A DNA stretch of 64,000 nt from Planctomycetota bacterium (GTDB taxonomy: Bacteria > Planctomycetota > Brocadiia > Brocadiales > Brocadiaceae). The DNA lies in assembly GCA_016873165.1 (NCBI GenBank), contig VGXV01000006.1, forward strand, positions 36,764 through 100,763. Direction: 5' to 3'. The position numbers and the translations under genes were made by a program. Under the pieces are notes generated by a model, which saw only the letters and a program-made list of their open reading frames with translations, did not search any database and was not told the origin of the DNA. Positions 1 through 9,968 of the stretch are shown here, in pieces. Positions within the stretch are counted from its first letter, which is position 1. Every line of letters begins with the position of its first letter.

Positions 1-104
1 AATTTGCTATAATTAAAATACAACCAAAAGAGTGCCCATCCTTTTCACTCTTAATCTATACTTTCATAAGCTATAAATTGATAATGTTTGTAGCATGATA
101 ATTT

Positions 105-2156
105 TTAATTAATTTGATTTATGATTTCGTCAAATTTAGCTTTCATTTTTAATCCTTGAATATTTAAAATATAAGGAATTCTTTCTTTTATCTTTTCTTT
201 TTTATTTTGAATTAATTCTATTTTGGATAGCAATATGTGAGCATTTTCGTGTAATGGTGATATATTTAAAAGCATATTTAAATACAATTTAGATTCTTCA
301 TAATCTTCGATATCAAAATAAAGGTCTGCTATCTTTTTAAGGATTGTCTCATTATCCAGACAATAATGTAACGCTTTCTTATATTCTTCTATTGCCTGAA
401 GTTCATTTCCTGATTCTTTGTAATAATCACCCACATATTCCAAAATTTTCCATAAAAAACTATTGCAAAGGTTTGTTTGGTATTCAATACCTCTTTTTGG
501 AAAAGACTTTAGGAGAAGCTCAATCTCTAATCTGAATATCTGGTCGCTATTCTTTTCGATTTCCACCTGTTCCAGATAAAAAAATATTTCATCTCCTAAA
601 TATTCTGAAAAATTGTTCTGCCTGTCTTCTAAATCTGAAATAAATTTTCTTGCCAGATCAATAAATGTTTTCTGATCTTGTTTTATAAGTCTAAAAAAAG
701 AAATTAAATTGAAACGAGGAACCACAGTCGCCTTATTTTCTTGATTAGCCAAGGTCAACAACGATTCTATTTTTTGTTTTATTTCTTTTTTTATTACGCT
801 TTGTTTCATTAGGCAAACAGCAATATTGTTATAATATTTTGAATTGAGTTTATTTTTGACACATGCCTCACAAAAACGAGAAATAGCCGTATCGTAATCA
901 CTGGCATAAAAACTTGAAATGCCAAGTGCATTTAGTTTCATGTCTTCCGATAATTTGCCGGCAGGTCTATCCGTCACAGAAATATTTAATTTTTTTATTT
1001 TTCGTATCACATTATTCATAAGAAACACGATGTCATTAGAATTTCTATTTTTCTTAATTGCCTGGCAGATGATTTGTTTTCTTGCAAAATCATGCTCCAC
1101 ATAATACTTAATTTTTTCTTCGAAATTATCTTCGTTAAAAAGCACGACTTCTTTTTCTGAGGTAAAAAATTCCTCAATTGAATGATCTGCTTCCTCATGA
1201 AACAATAATGCGCCACATGCAACCACTTCAAACGGCCTAAGAATAACGCCCCCTTGGATATTCGGACAATGTACAACTATTTTTGCTTTTCGCATAATTT
1301 CATAACATTCTTCCACTGTTCTTGTATAACCAACAAATATCTTGTATTGCCCGGACAACTTAAGAAGTCTCCAAAGATATTGTCTCCTTTTTTTATGAAA
1401 AATGCTTTCATAATTGCCGGTAAACACGATATCGTATTCTTTTTCCTCTTTTACTAAAGCATTTTCAAATAACCATGGAACGTATCCCTGAATTCCGGAA
1501 CAAGAATCATAATATGTTGCAACATCTCCTATCCTAGAATACGAATCAGACATATTTTTCATTGCAGGCATCATTGCATCAAAAAACTTCATATCTATAG
1601 ATAATTTGTTAAACCTCCATGGATCTCCGGGAAGTCCAATAACCGGATATGGTGATTGTTCTAATCCGGCAGGCAAAGAAAGCACCTCATGGAGAAATAT
1701 TAGAACATAATCCGGTTCCCAATTTTTGGGTAATTGTTTAAGAATATCCAAAAATGAATTATTTTGTATGTTATACGTAATAATACTATTTTGAACCCTG
1801 CCAAGACTTTTGTGATTAATAAATGAAATGGTATCTGCATTGCCTAATAAACTTAAACCAATCCTTCCTCCCGTGACATTGGTCAATATTTTCGGACGAT
1901 TATCATTTAGTTTTATTCCATGTTCAATTCTAAAGTCATTAATGAGAGGCCAATAATTAATCGCCCTGATATGGTCATCATAAAAACCAGAAAATATATT
2001 ATTTGCCTCATTTAATTGTGACAGCATCTCACAATTAATCCCTTTCAATGCCTTTAAAAAATATGGAAGCTTTTGAAAAGGAATACTATCCAAAGCGTTT
2101 TTTATTGCTTCTAAATCTTCCGTAGTTTGCCCATTAAAAATGTTTCTCTCTATCAT
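105..2156 (-). CDS. CgeB-like glycosyltransferase with C-terminal TPR repeats
   Basis: The 683-aa protein looks like a cytoplasmic sugar transferase. About residues 70-385 resemble the CgeB/Glyco_trans_1_2 type of GT-B enzyme. The best signature is the stretch near residues 305-350 (VVACGALLFHEEA, then a YYVEHD helix), which in this family forms the nucleotide-sugar site and C-terminal helix. Residues 400-680 are helical with TPR-like pairs (for example NELQAIEEYKKAL). It is the last gene of a minus-strand operon, 30 bp after the aminotransferase gene, so it may transfer the sugar made by the upstream enzymes; that is inference. No signal peptide is seen. Donor and acceptor cannot be read from the sequence. 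Confidence 0.8.
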   Translation of the reverse strand: MIERNIFNGQTTEDLEAIKNALDSIPFQKLPYFLKALKGINCEMLSQLNEANNIFSGFYDDHIRAINYWPLINDFRIEHGIKLNDNRPKILTNVTGGRIGLSLLGNADTISFINHKSLGRVQNSIITYNIQNNSFLDILKQLPKNWEPDYVLIFLHEVLSLPAGLEQSPYPVIGLPGDPWRFNKLSIDMKFFDAMMPAMKNMSDSYSRIGDVATYYDSCSGIQGYVPWLFENALVKEEKEYDIVFTGNYESIFHKKRRQYLWRLLKLSGQYKIFVGYTRTVEECYEIMRKAKIVVHCPNIQGGVILRPFEVVACGALLFHEEADHSIEEFFTSEKEVVLFNEDNFEEKIKYYVEHDFARKQIICQAIKKNRNSNDIVFLMNNVIRKIKKLNISVTDRPAGKLSEDMKLNALGISSFYASDYDTAISRFCEACVKNKLNSKYYNNIAVCLMKQSVIKKEIKQKIESLLTLANQENKATVVPRFNLISFFRLIKQDQKTFIDLARKFISDLEDRQNNFSEYLGDEIFFYLEQVEIEKNSDQIFRLEIELLLKSFPKRGIEYQTNLCNSFLWKILEYVGDYYKESGNELQAIEEYKKALHYCLDNETILKKIADLYFDIEDYEESKLYLNMLLNISPLHENAHILLSKIELIQNKKEKIKERIPYILNIQGLKMKAKFDEIINQIN

Positions 2157-2186
2157 TAACAGTATTCACTTTACCCGAAATTGGCT

Positions 2187-3299
2187 TCAAATAGGATTTT
2201 TGCCAAAAAACTTCCTTATTGTGTTTATTACATAATTAATTTGATCTTCAGTAAGTTCCGGAAACATCGGTAATGAAAGAATTTGCTCCGCAATTTTTTC
2301 ACTTAAAGGAAAATCACCTTTAGAGTAACCCAGGTAATCATATGCTTGTTGTAGATGGATGGGAACGGGATAATGAATACCTGTGTTAATACCTTTGCTT
2401 TTAAGATAAGATTGCAAATCATTCCTTTCTTCCGAACGAATCACATACAGATGAAAAACATGATTTGCGTTTTTTTCTTCAATCGGAAGTATAATATTCT
2501 CTGCCGGAAGATATTCGCTGTATTTGCGAGCATGGTTACGTCTGGCGCTATTCCATGAATCTAAATGTTTCAGTTTGATTCTTAATATAGCCGCCTGCAT
2601 TGTGTCAAGCCTTCGATTAAAACCTACAATTTGGTGAACATATTTCTGTTTTTGTCCGTAATTACGTAACATCCTTGCCTGATCTGCAATATTATAATCA
2701 TTAGTCACTAACATTCCTCCATCCCCATAAGCTCCAAGATTTTTCCCAGGATAAAAACTAAAACAGCCAACGTGACTAATAGAACCTACTTTGCGTCCTT
2801 TGTATAATGCCCCATGCGCCTGACAAGCATCTTCAATAACTATCAAATTATATTTTTTTGCTATCAACAAAATAGGGTCCATATCAGCAGAATGTCCGTA
2901 TAAATGTACTGGAATTATCGCCCTGGTACGGGAGTTGATAGCTTTCTCTATATTGCCAGGGCCGATGCCATAAGTTTTTGGTTCAATATCTACAAATACT
3001 GGTTTTGCCCCAACCAATACGATTGCAGATGCTGTAGCGGTAAATGTATTCGCGGCAGTTATAACTTCGTCTCCCGTTCCTATATTGAAAGCACGCAAAG
3101 CCAATTCCAGTGCAGAGGTACCGTTATCTACTCCTACCGCATACTTTGTGTTGCAATAATTTGCATATTCTATTTCAAATTTTTCCAACTCTTGTCCTAA
3201 AATAAAATCTGCGCTTTCCATTACCGAATTGATACTGGATTTAACCTCTTCAGAAATTTTTCGATATTGTAATTTTAGATCAACAAATGGAATGTTCAT
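2187..3299 (-). CDS. DegT/DnrJ/EryC1/StrS sugar aminotransferase (WbpE-like by context)
   Basis: This 370-aa protein is a PLP-dependent aminotransferase acting on a nucleotide-linked keto-sugar. Visible motifs are DNGTSALELAL (58-68, phosphate loop), IEDACQAHG (155-163, with Asp157 for the pyridine nitrogen), the Schiff-base lysine Lys186 in SFYPGKNLGAYGDGG, and RRLDTMQAA. Length and motif order match complete family members. It lies 35 bp after a hexapeptide acetyltransferase gene and in an operon with a Gfo/Idh/MocA dehydrogenase, the partners of WbpE/WlbC in making UDP-2,3-diacetamido sugars. A 3-amino-sugar such as Fuc3N (FdtB-like) remains possible. Confidence 0.9.
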   Translation of the reverse strand: MNIPFVDLKLQYRKISEEVKSSINSVMESADFILGQELEKFEIEYANYCNTKYAVGVDNGTSALELALRAFNIGTGDEVITAANTFTATASAIVLVGAKPVFVDIEPKTYGIGPGNIEKAINSRTRAIIPVHLYGHSADMDPILLIAKKYNLIVIEDACQAHGALYKGRKVGSISHVGCFSFYPGKNLGAYGDGGMLVTNDYNIADQARMLRNYGQKQKYVHQIVGFNRRLDTMQAAILRIKLKHLDSWNSARRNHARKYSEYLPAENIILPIEEKNANHVFHLYVIRSEERNDLQSYLKSKGINTGIHYPVPIHLQQAYDYLGYSKGDFPLSEKIAEQILSLPMFPELTEDQINYVINTIRKFFGKNPI

Positions 3300-3334
3300 A
3301 TGTCTTGTCCAAAAAGTTAAAAATGTTTACCAAA

Positions 3335-3994
3335 TTATTTGTCTTGCGTTGGAATTCCCAACTTTTCACGAGCTTGTACATCTAAACCATCTACATAAGG
3401 TTTATCCACATAATTAAAGTGACAACGTAAATCATGTATCGTTCCGCAATTGCGTGCCGGATTTCCATATACTAAACTATAAGGATGAACATTTTTTGTA
3501 ACAACACTGCCAGCGCCAATCACCGCATACTCTCCAATAATAACATGTGGCAGAAGGGTAGTGTTTGCTCCAATCCTTGCACCGCGTTTAATGAAAGGCC
3601 CTTTCATACATTTTGTGCATACAGGATGAGGATCATTCGTTGTTATCACACCCGGCGCTAAAAACACATCATCTTCTATTGTGGTATATTGTGCCACATA
3701 TACATTACTGTGGATTTTTACATTGTTGCCTATATTGCATCCGTAATCTACTGTAGAGTTATTCCAGATTGAAAAATAATTTCCAATTGTATTTTCTTCA
3801 CGAATAACAACGTTATGTCCTGTTTGTAAATAATCACCAACGGTAACATTACAATAAATAACGGTATTCGTTCTTATATATGAATGATTGCCAATAATAG
3901 TCTTTTCTTGTTTTATTGATCTGCCAGTTCGGTATCCAATAATAACACCATGATCTGTATGAGCGTTAGTACCAATGTAATAATCCTTATTCAT
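3335..3994 (-). CDS. Left-handed beta-helix (hexapeptide) N-acetyltransferase, WbpD/FdtC-like
   Basis: The protein is built almost wholly from hexapeptide turns ([LIV]-G-x4 type) from about residue 10 to 190, the left-handed beta-helix of acetyl-CoA-dependent sugar acyltransferases. The block ending in TNDPHPVCTKC and the following VIGAGSVVTKNV are typical of amino-sugar N-acetyltransferases. I place the start at the ATG at 3994 because it overlaps the stop of the preceding gene as ATGA, preceded by AGGA; an in-frame ATG at 4018 would add eight basic residues inside that gene. Its place between dehydrogenase and aminotransferase genes suggests it acetylates the 3-amino group they create. Confidence 0.87.
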   Translation of the reverse strand: MNKDYYIGTNAHTDHGVIIGYRTGRSIKQEKTIIGNHSYIRTNTVIYCNVTVGDYLQTGHNVVIREENTIGNYFSIWNNSTVDYGCNIGNNVKIHSNVYVAQYTTIEDDVFLAPGVITTNDPHPVCTKCMKGPFIKRGARIGANTTLLPHVIIGEYAVIGAGSVVTKNVHPYSLVYGNPARNCGTIHDLRCHFNYVDKPYVDGLDVQAREKLGIPTQDK

Positions 3995-5256
3995 TTTTTT
4001 CCTACGCCGGGTTGCCAATTGGTTAATTCTGTATAATAATTAAAACTTTCTTCAAAAAGACGAACAATTTCTTCGCGACTTAATTCATTTGTAGAAACAA
4101 AAGACTGATACTCTCCTTGGCGTCCTTTAACCCAACTTTTTTCGTCAGGCACTTCATAAATTCTAATATCGTATTTTTCAGGATTATTAAAGATTGGAGT
4201 CCCTGCATATGGCATAAAAATGTTAAAACCAAATTTTTGTGGTCGCACATGCTCCATCCACTGGCGTGTTTCTTCAACCGTTTTATATGTTTCTCCGGGA
4301 AGGCCGATCATAATAAATACATTTGCAATAATTCCAATTTCCTTACACAGTTCTACAAATTTTGTATTCTGATCAACCGTTTCTTTTTTATTGACACTAT
4401 CCAGTATTTTTTGTGATCCACTTTCAACTCCCACCCCAATTTCAACACAACCAGCCTCTTTCATTGCAATCAATTTTTCTTTTGAAGTGCTTGATCTTGC
4501 ATAACAACGCCATTTGATGTTTAGAGGCACCATAAGACGGCATAATTCTAATAACCGGCTCTTGTGTAATGTAAGTGTATCGTCTAAAAATAAAAAATGC
4601 TTAATGCCGTATGTTGTAATAATATGTTCTAATTCTGAAATCACATATTTTGCTCCGTGAAAACGGGTGCCTGTCTGCCATCCGTCTTTAGAACAAAAAG
4701 CACATGCATAGGGACATCCCCTACTTGTAATGATCGTTGTGCCTCGTCCCCCATCAATGTCATATGCGTACGAATTGATGTCAATAAGGTGTCGCGCAGG
4801 AATAGGAATTGAATCCAAATCCTGAATTGCCTGAGCACGAATTTCACCATACTGAGGTTTCTTAAATTTCAAATTATTTACTATTTGAAGTAATGCATTT
4901 TCTCCTTCTCCAAGTACTACGAAATCAAAACCATCTTTAATGCAGTTGTTTGGCACTGAAGAAGGATGGGCTCCACCAACTGCAATAAGATTTTTTTTGT
5001 TTTGTTCGCATAATATTTTTTTGATTATTAACGCTTGCGGATACTGAGGAGTTGTTGCGCTTATACCGTAAAGATCTGCTCCGGCATAGAGTTCTAATGT
5101 TTCTATTAATTCCTTTTCTTTATCAGCTAAATCGACAACTTCTACTTCAATATTATGCCGTTCTAATATTGCAGCTAAATACAAAATTCCAAGAGGGGGA
5201 AATGCTTTTTGATTGATTAAAAAAGGACTTGGAGGAGAAATCAAAGTAACTTTCAT
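3991..5256 (-). CDS. B12-binding radical SAM protein
   Basis: The 421-aa protein has an N-terminal cobalamin-binding-type Rossmann domain (about 1-135; ADLYGISATTPQYP and VGGAHPS) and a radical SAM barrel from about 170. The 4Fe-4S motif is Cys181-x3-Cys185-x2-Cys188 (RGCPYACAFC). EIGVGVESGSQKILD and MIGLPGET follow as in MiaB-like/B12 radical SAM proteins. It overlaps the dehydrogenase gene by ATGA and the acetyltransferase gene by ATGA, so it is translated with the sugar operon. Such enzymes do methylations or carbon-skeleton changes; the substrate here is unknown, but the overlap argues for a modification of the same sugar or glycan. Confidence 0.88.
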   Translation of the reverse strand: MKVTLISPPSPFLINQKAFPPLGILYLAAILERHNIEVEVVDLADKEKELIETLELYAGADLYGISATTPQYPQALIIKKILCEQNKKNLIAVGGAHPSSVPNNCIKDGFDFVVLGEGENALLQIVNNLKFKKPQYGEIRAQAIQDLDSIPIPARHLIDINSYAYDIDGGRGTTIITSRGCPYACAFCSKDGWQTGTRFHGAKYVISELEHIITTYGIKHFLFLDDTLTLHKSRLLELCRLMVPLNIKWRCYARSSTSKEKLIAMKEAGCVEIGVGVESGSQKILDSVNKKETVDQNTKFVELCKEIGIIANVFIMIGLPGETYKTVEETRQWMEHVRPQKFGFNIFMPYAGTPIFNNPEKYDIRIYEVPDEKSWVKGRQGEYQSFVSTNELSREEIVRLFEESFNYYTELTNWQPGVGKK

Positions 5257-6266
5257 TGGGGTATTTCCTCTGGAACACCCCGTTTTTGAAGAGATCGTTC
5301 AATGGCAGCAAGTACCTTCACAACCATTAACCCACTTTGGCCGTCTGATAATGGAATTGTATTTTTCTCCAGACACGAAACAAAGTGCTTTATCTGATTT
5401 TTCAATGGTTCGCTTGTTTCAATACGAGGGCTAATGATATCTCCGTCTCTTAGTTGTAATTGAAATTCTCCATAATTATTGACGTCTCCGGAAATTTCAG
5501 CGCCTTTCTCGTAAATACGGACAGATTCAAGATTATTCAAATCATCAAACACGACTCTCTTTTTACTGCCAACAACAACAATTTCTCTTACCTTATTCGA
5601 ATTAACCCAACTTACATGTATATTGCCAATCACATTATTCGGATACCCTAAACTAATAAAACCAACATCAGGTTTTGTGTCCTTTAAAAAACATCCACCC
5701 ACTGCGCTTACCCATAAGGGATTTGTCCCCAAAAAATACGAAAACACCGCGATGTCATGGGGAGCCAAATCCCATATCGCATTAACATCATTTCGTATCA
5801 AACCCAAATGTGTGCGTGTTGCATGCAAATAATAAATTGCTCCAAAACTGTCCTGCGTGATATATTCCTTAATTTTATTTATACTGGCGTTATATAAAAA
5901 TGTGTGACCAACCATTAACGTCCTTCTGCTCTTTTCTGCCAGCAAAATTAACTCTTTTGCATGTTCAATATTTGTTGATAATGGTTTTTCTACTAATGTA
6001 TGTTTCCCATTTGCTAAAGCGGTTTTCGTGATGGTATAGTGAGATTCAGCCTCTGTGGCGATAATAATCGCATCTATCTCCGGATCGTTAATTAAATCTT
6101 CTACTCTTGAGGTTGGGAATACATAAGGAAATCTTTTATGGATTATCCGCAGTCGTGCATCATTTATATCACACACACGAACAACCTTTGTTTGCTCTAA
6201 TTCATGACAAGCACGTATATAATTTATTCCCCAATAACCACAACCAATCACTCCAATACGAACCAT
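5253..6266 (-). CDS. Gfo/Idh/MocA-family nucleotide-sugar dehydrogenase (WbpB/WlbA-like)
   Basis: The 337-aa NAD(P)-dependent oxidoreductase starts with the Rossmann motif GVIGCGYWG (5-13). It has the family EKP motif at 93-95 (Lys94 is the usual catalytic lysine) and His170 in WDLAPHDIAVF. It is the first gene of a five-gene minus-strand operon and overlaps the next by ATGA. With an aminotransferase and an acetyltransferase downstream it fits the WbpB role: oxidation at C3 of a UDP-sugar before transamination. The family also oxidises inositols and other sugars, so the exact substrate is inference from the neighbours. Confidence 0.88.
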   Translation of the reverse strand: MVRIGVIGCGYWGINYIRACHELEQTKVVRVCDINDARLRIIHKRFPYVFPTSRVEDLINDPEIDAIIIATEAESHYTITKTALANGKHTLVEKPLSTNIEHAKELILLAEKSRRTLMVGHTFLYNASINKIKEYITQDSFGAIYYLHATRTHLGLIRNDVNAIWDLAPHDIAVFSYFLGTNPLWVSAVGGCFLKDTKPDVGFISLGYPNNVIGNIHVSWVNSNKVREIVVVGSKKRVVFDDLNNLESVRIYEKGAEISGDVNNYGEFQLQLRDGDIISPRIETSEPLKNQIKHFVSCLEKNTIPLSDGQSGLMVVKVLAAIERSLQKRGVPEEIPQ

Positions 6267-6379
6267 AGTAATTTCAGAACCTCTCCAATAATTGTTATAG
6301 ATAGTTATAAAGCATTGTAATGGTTGTTTATCAAAAACATTTCTTACTGCTTGTTATATTATCAATTTTTACCGCCAAC

Positions 6380-9247
6380 TTATACATCATTATTTGCCAA
6401 GCCAGCATCAGCCAGTATTTGTGTTACACGGTGTTTAAATGTATGCTTTGCACATACTTCTCTATAACCATTTTCTGCAATAATTTCCCTTTCTTCTTCA
6501 TGTTTTAGGTAATATTCGGCAAGATCTTCGATATTTTGATCATTAAAATACACAAGATGTTCCCTATCGTTAAAGAACCGTTCGCTCTGATTTATTTCAT
6601 TCGTCAATAAAAAAGACCTGCACCCCAGAGCTTCAAATACTCTTAGGTTATACCCTATATTCGTCACACCCAGGTTTAATACAATTTTTGCTTCATTAAA
6701 AATCCGTGCCATATCTTCCATATATGCTTTCGTTTCATAAACACCAAACCTTTTTTTTAATCTATCAAGAAGTTTTCTTCGATCGGGATAGATGTTTCCG
6801 ACAAATACAATATCATATTTCTTTTTTGTTCCCGGGTAATATTTATACACAGATGGATCCGTTGCAGGCAGTAAAACATTACAACGAGAAATTCCCATCT
6901 CTTTTAACGTACTTAATCCGCTCAGATTAATATAATACAATATATCATACGCATACCCTGACAATCTAATGTCTGCGACCGCATGCTGTAATGACTGTAT
7001 ATCATCCGGGTACCAAAGAATTGTAGGGCAACTCATCAATTCTATAAATCTTGGGTTTACACCGGAACCTTTAAAAGTAATAACAATATCTTTGTCCATT
7101 TCAATAAATTTTCCAATGCCATCCGTATCTTTTTTGATATCAAAATCAATTACATCATGCCCTAATTCATGCAAGGCTTTATAAATGAAATTCTCCGTTC
7201 CCCAAGGATAATTAGTTAGCCGTGATCCTATCAAAAGAATCCTTAATTTTTTACGTATCATAGCTGTTTTGCGTGAAGCGACTATGGTAAAGTTTCCATT
7301 AGATACCGACACTTTTTTTGGCCACATGCCTAGTTCATTTAATATCCGCTTCATTTCAGGAACATCAAAGCCAGCATGATGAAAATTGTCAGCATAATCT
7401 TGTCCACCATATATACGCCTTGAGAATTCATTTGCGGGAATTTGGTTAGTTACAAAAGCATATGCAAGGGTACGAATATCCGGACATTGAATCTTAAGCA
7501 TCCCTTCCGGTCTCAACAAATTGATCCAGTTTTTCAAAACTTCTTGTGTTTTATTTCTGGGGAAATGTTCCAAAATGTCATTGGCAACTATTTCGGCAAC
7601 AGACATATTTTTGAAAGGAATATGGGAAACATCCGCTCTTACATTAACACCACTGATTTCACGGCAATCTATGTTTATATATCCATTTTTAATGTCTGTT
7701 CCACAACCAATGTTAAGTCGCACATTTACACAACTTGAATTTATTACCTCCTGAAAAATATCTTGTACTTTTTCTTTAAATTGTACAAATGAAAACTCAT
7801 TCGCCAATTTTATGGTATTTTCCTTCATAGCACATCTCGTGGGTACATCCATTATTTGCTGCATCTTTTTTGCCATATCGTCTATATCGACATGAACACC
7901 ATCAACAAATATGCCCTTGTAGTTTTGTTTTTCCCCGACACGGCAAAGATACCCGGTTTCTCTATGGATAACAAACTCATTCATGGGTGGCGCATCAACT
8001 GTAATAATTGGTAACCCGCAGGCAATCGATTCAAGAAAGGTCAAGCCTAACCCTTCCCACTTTGAGGGAAGCACTGCAACATCCGCTTCCTGATACATTC
8101 GTATGATTTCTTCCCGGGAAACTGTGCCATACTGTATTTTTATATTCCTCTCATTTAGCAAGTGCTGATGGTAATTATCTATTGTGGTCGTATCTTGACG
8201 AAACTGTGTATGAACAAGCAATTCCGATTCTGAATTATTCATTTTTACAAATGCGTCAATAACAAATTGCGTTCCTCTCCGTGCATGCAAGCCACCCCAG
8301 CCGGCAGGATGAAAAAATCTTACCCTAGTATTTTCTTTTTTTTCTCCCGGCTTGAATTGATTTAAATCGATTCCCCATTGAATGTATTCAATATTATTTA
8401 CTCCCAAACTTTTAAATTTCTGATAGCACGACTTCGTAGGGCAAATAATTTTATCATAAACCAAATTACACAGTTTCACATAGTCAGGATTAAACCATTC
8501 CCAAATATAATACCCGATAGTTTTAACACCAAGCCCTTTAATTTCTCCTATCAATTCAAAATTATATTCTTCATTAAAAAACACCGTCGTTATGCAATGA
8601 GATTTTACCCACTCAACTAAAATTTCTTTCGGTATTTTGTAATGAGTATACGTTACAAGATTTGGAACATGCCACTCACCCGTAGTTTCTATTAAAGGAT
8701 TATGAAGAGTTCCTCCATTTCGGGCAAAAACAAATGTATTATGCTGATCGCTTAATGCATCACGGATTGCCTTTGTTACATATGCCTGACCTCTCTCATA
8801 CCACACAGTGACAAAACCGATATTTTGTTTTCTAAAAGAGATACTGCCGGACTTTTTCTCCGCAGAAATCATTGATGTTTCATCTAATCTTTTTTGTATA
8901 TTTTCCAGATTTTTTTTAGCTTCTTCATAATTTGGTTCGATAGATAAGGCCAATTCAATATACTTTTTTGCCTCTATTAAGTTGTTATTTCTAAAATATA
9001 ACGCACCAATATTATTATAAACAGAAGTGTCTGCAGGATTTAATTTTACAATTTTTTTAAACGTATCAATAGACTCAGAGAATAATCCCAGTTTATGGTA
9101 TAAGATTGCCAAATTATAATACGCACTAATAAAACCATCATCATGTTCCAATGATTTCTTATAATACGACACGGCATCTTCAATACGACCGTTTATTTTA
9201 CAATCCTCAGCCTTTTTAAAATAATCTAGCGCTAATTGTTTATTCAT
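6380..9247 (-). CDS. Four-part fusion: TPR - GT4 glycosyltransferase - methyltransferase - CgeB-like glycosyltransferase
   Basis: A single 955-aa reading frame joins four modules. Residues 1-120 are three TPR units. Residues 145-505 are a GT-B glycosyltransferase of the GT4 type with the E-x7-E segment EGLGLTFLE (398-406) and ACGLPIITVDAPPMNE. Residues 509-665 are a class I SAM methyltransferase (LNIGCGTDI at 511-519, then DILEHFP). Residues 675-945 are a second, CgeB-like glycosyltransferase (VFEALGCRSFLLTNE, then YYLKHEEE). The fusion would let one protein add, methylate and extend a sugar chain; the order of steps is inference. No signal or membrane segment is seen. The gene is alone, 113 bp before the sugar operon and 835 bp from the divergent plus-strand gene. 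Confidence 0.85.
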   Translation of the reverse strand: MNKQLALDYFKKAEDCKINGRIEDAVSYYKKSLEHDDGFISAYYNLAILYHKLGLFSESIDTFKKIVKLNPADTSVYNNIGALYFRNNNLIEAKKYIELALSIEPNYEEAKKNLENIQKRLDETSMISAEKKSGSISFRKQNIGFVTVWYERGQAYVTKAIRDALSDQHNTFVFARNGGTLHNPLIETTGEWHVPNLVTYTHYKIPKEILVEWVKSHCITTVFFNEEYNFELIGEIKGLGVKTIGYYIWEWFNPDYVKLCNLVYDKIICPTKSCYQKFKSLGVNNIEYIQWGIDLNQFKPGEKKENTRVRFFHPAGWGGLHARRGTQFVIDAFVKMNNSESELLVHTQFRQDTTTIDNYHQHLLNERNIKIQYGTVSREEIIRMYQEADVAVLPSKWEGLGLTFLESIACGLPIITVDAPPMNEFVIHRETGYLCRVGEKQNYKGIFVDGVHVDIDDMAKKMQQIMDVPTRCAMKENTIKLANEFSFVQFKEKVQDIFQEVINSSCVNVRLNIGCGTDIKNGYINIDCREISGVNVRADVSHIPFKNMSVAEIVANDILEHFPRNKTQEVLKNWINLLRPEGMLKIQCPDIRTLAYAFVTNQIPANEFSRRIYGGQDYADNFHHAGFDVPEMKRILNELGMWPKKVSVSNGNFTIVASRKTAMIRKKLRILLIGSRLTNYPWGTENFIYKALHELGHDVIDFDIKKDTDGIGKFIEMDKDIVITFKGSGVNPRFIELMSCPTILWYPDDIQSLQHAVADIRLSGYAYDILYYINLSGLSTLKEMGISRCNVLLPATDPSVYKYYPGTKKKYDIVFVGNIYPDRRKLLDRLKKRFGVYETKAYMEDMARIFNEAKIVLNLGVTNIGYNLRVFEALGCRSFLLTNEINQSERFFNDREHLVYFNDQNIEDLAEYYLKHEEEREIIAENGYREVCAKHTFKHRVTQILADAGLANNDV

Positions 9248-9783
9248 ATACTAAAAATACTCTATAAATACGTAATAATTTAAAGGTATACTTAAACAAA
9301 AAATCTACTAATTATGGTTACCAAGCAACGCTTATACCTAATAATAACAATAAAAAAATTTTAGCTTTTATAGAATATTGTATTTCTTTCCAAGTGAGAG
9401 ATTATAGATACACTTCTTAATAATTTTTCCCCCCACACTATTTATCACAAAAGAAAATGTGCATGTTTTCATTAATAAATTTTCTGTTTTCTTTGGATAT
9501 TTGAATTAATTCAAAAAATATTATAATAATTCACATATCCTTATATAATAAGTTGTTATCATAACAAACATTTGATTGATTTATTGTATGATTTCATAAA
9601 CCTGTTATCCCTCTTTTGAAAAGTGGTTTAGACCATTGACTGATTTTAAACAAAAATACTTAAAATTTTATTCATTTCTATATTCCACTTTTAAAAAATT
9701 TATGAGAATTTTTAGCTAAATAATGGCTCTTTTTAATACAAAATTCAGTTGAAGTAGAATTTGTAGGATAATGCACCTTTCTT

Positions 9784-9800
9784 TGTCTAATTATTAGACA
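9784..9800. promoter_or_regulatory. 17-bp perfect palindrome, operator-like
   Basis: TGTCTAATTATTAGACA has 8-bp arms around a single central base. It lies in the divergent promoter region, about 540 bp from the minus-strand start and 280 bp from the plus-strand start. A dimeric regulator could bind such a site, but chance palindromes are common in A+T-rich DNA. Confidence 0.3.
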
Positions 9801-9930
9801 TATTTGTTGTTGAAAACGGGAAAATTTTTAAGAACCGTGAAATGTGTTAAAAATTTCAATATTGTAATACGGCTTAAATTTAGCGTTTAACAACCTTATT
9901 GAGGATTACAAGTAATGCCTGATATTCTAG

Positions 9931-9968
9931 AAAATAAGTACCTTAAATGTCTAACTGGTACTTATTTT
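9931..9968. repeat. Perfect 12-bp stem hairpin
   Basis: AAAATAAGTACC (9931-9942) and GGTACTTATTTT (9957-9968) are exact inverse complements around a 14-nt loop. It lies 115 bp before the start at 10083. It could end a short transcript or act in the leader of the TPR-methyltransferase gene; nothing decides between these. Confidence 0.5.
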
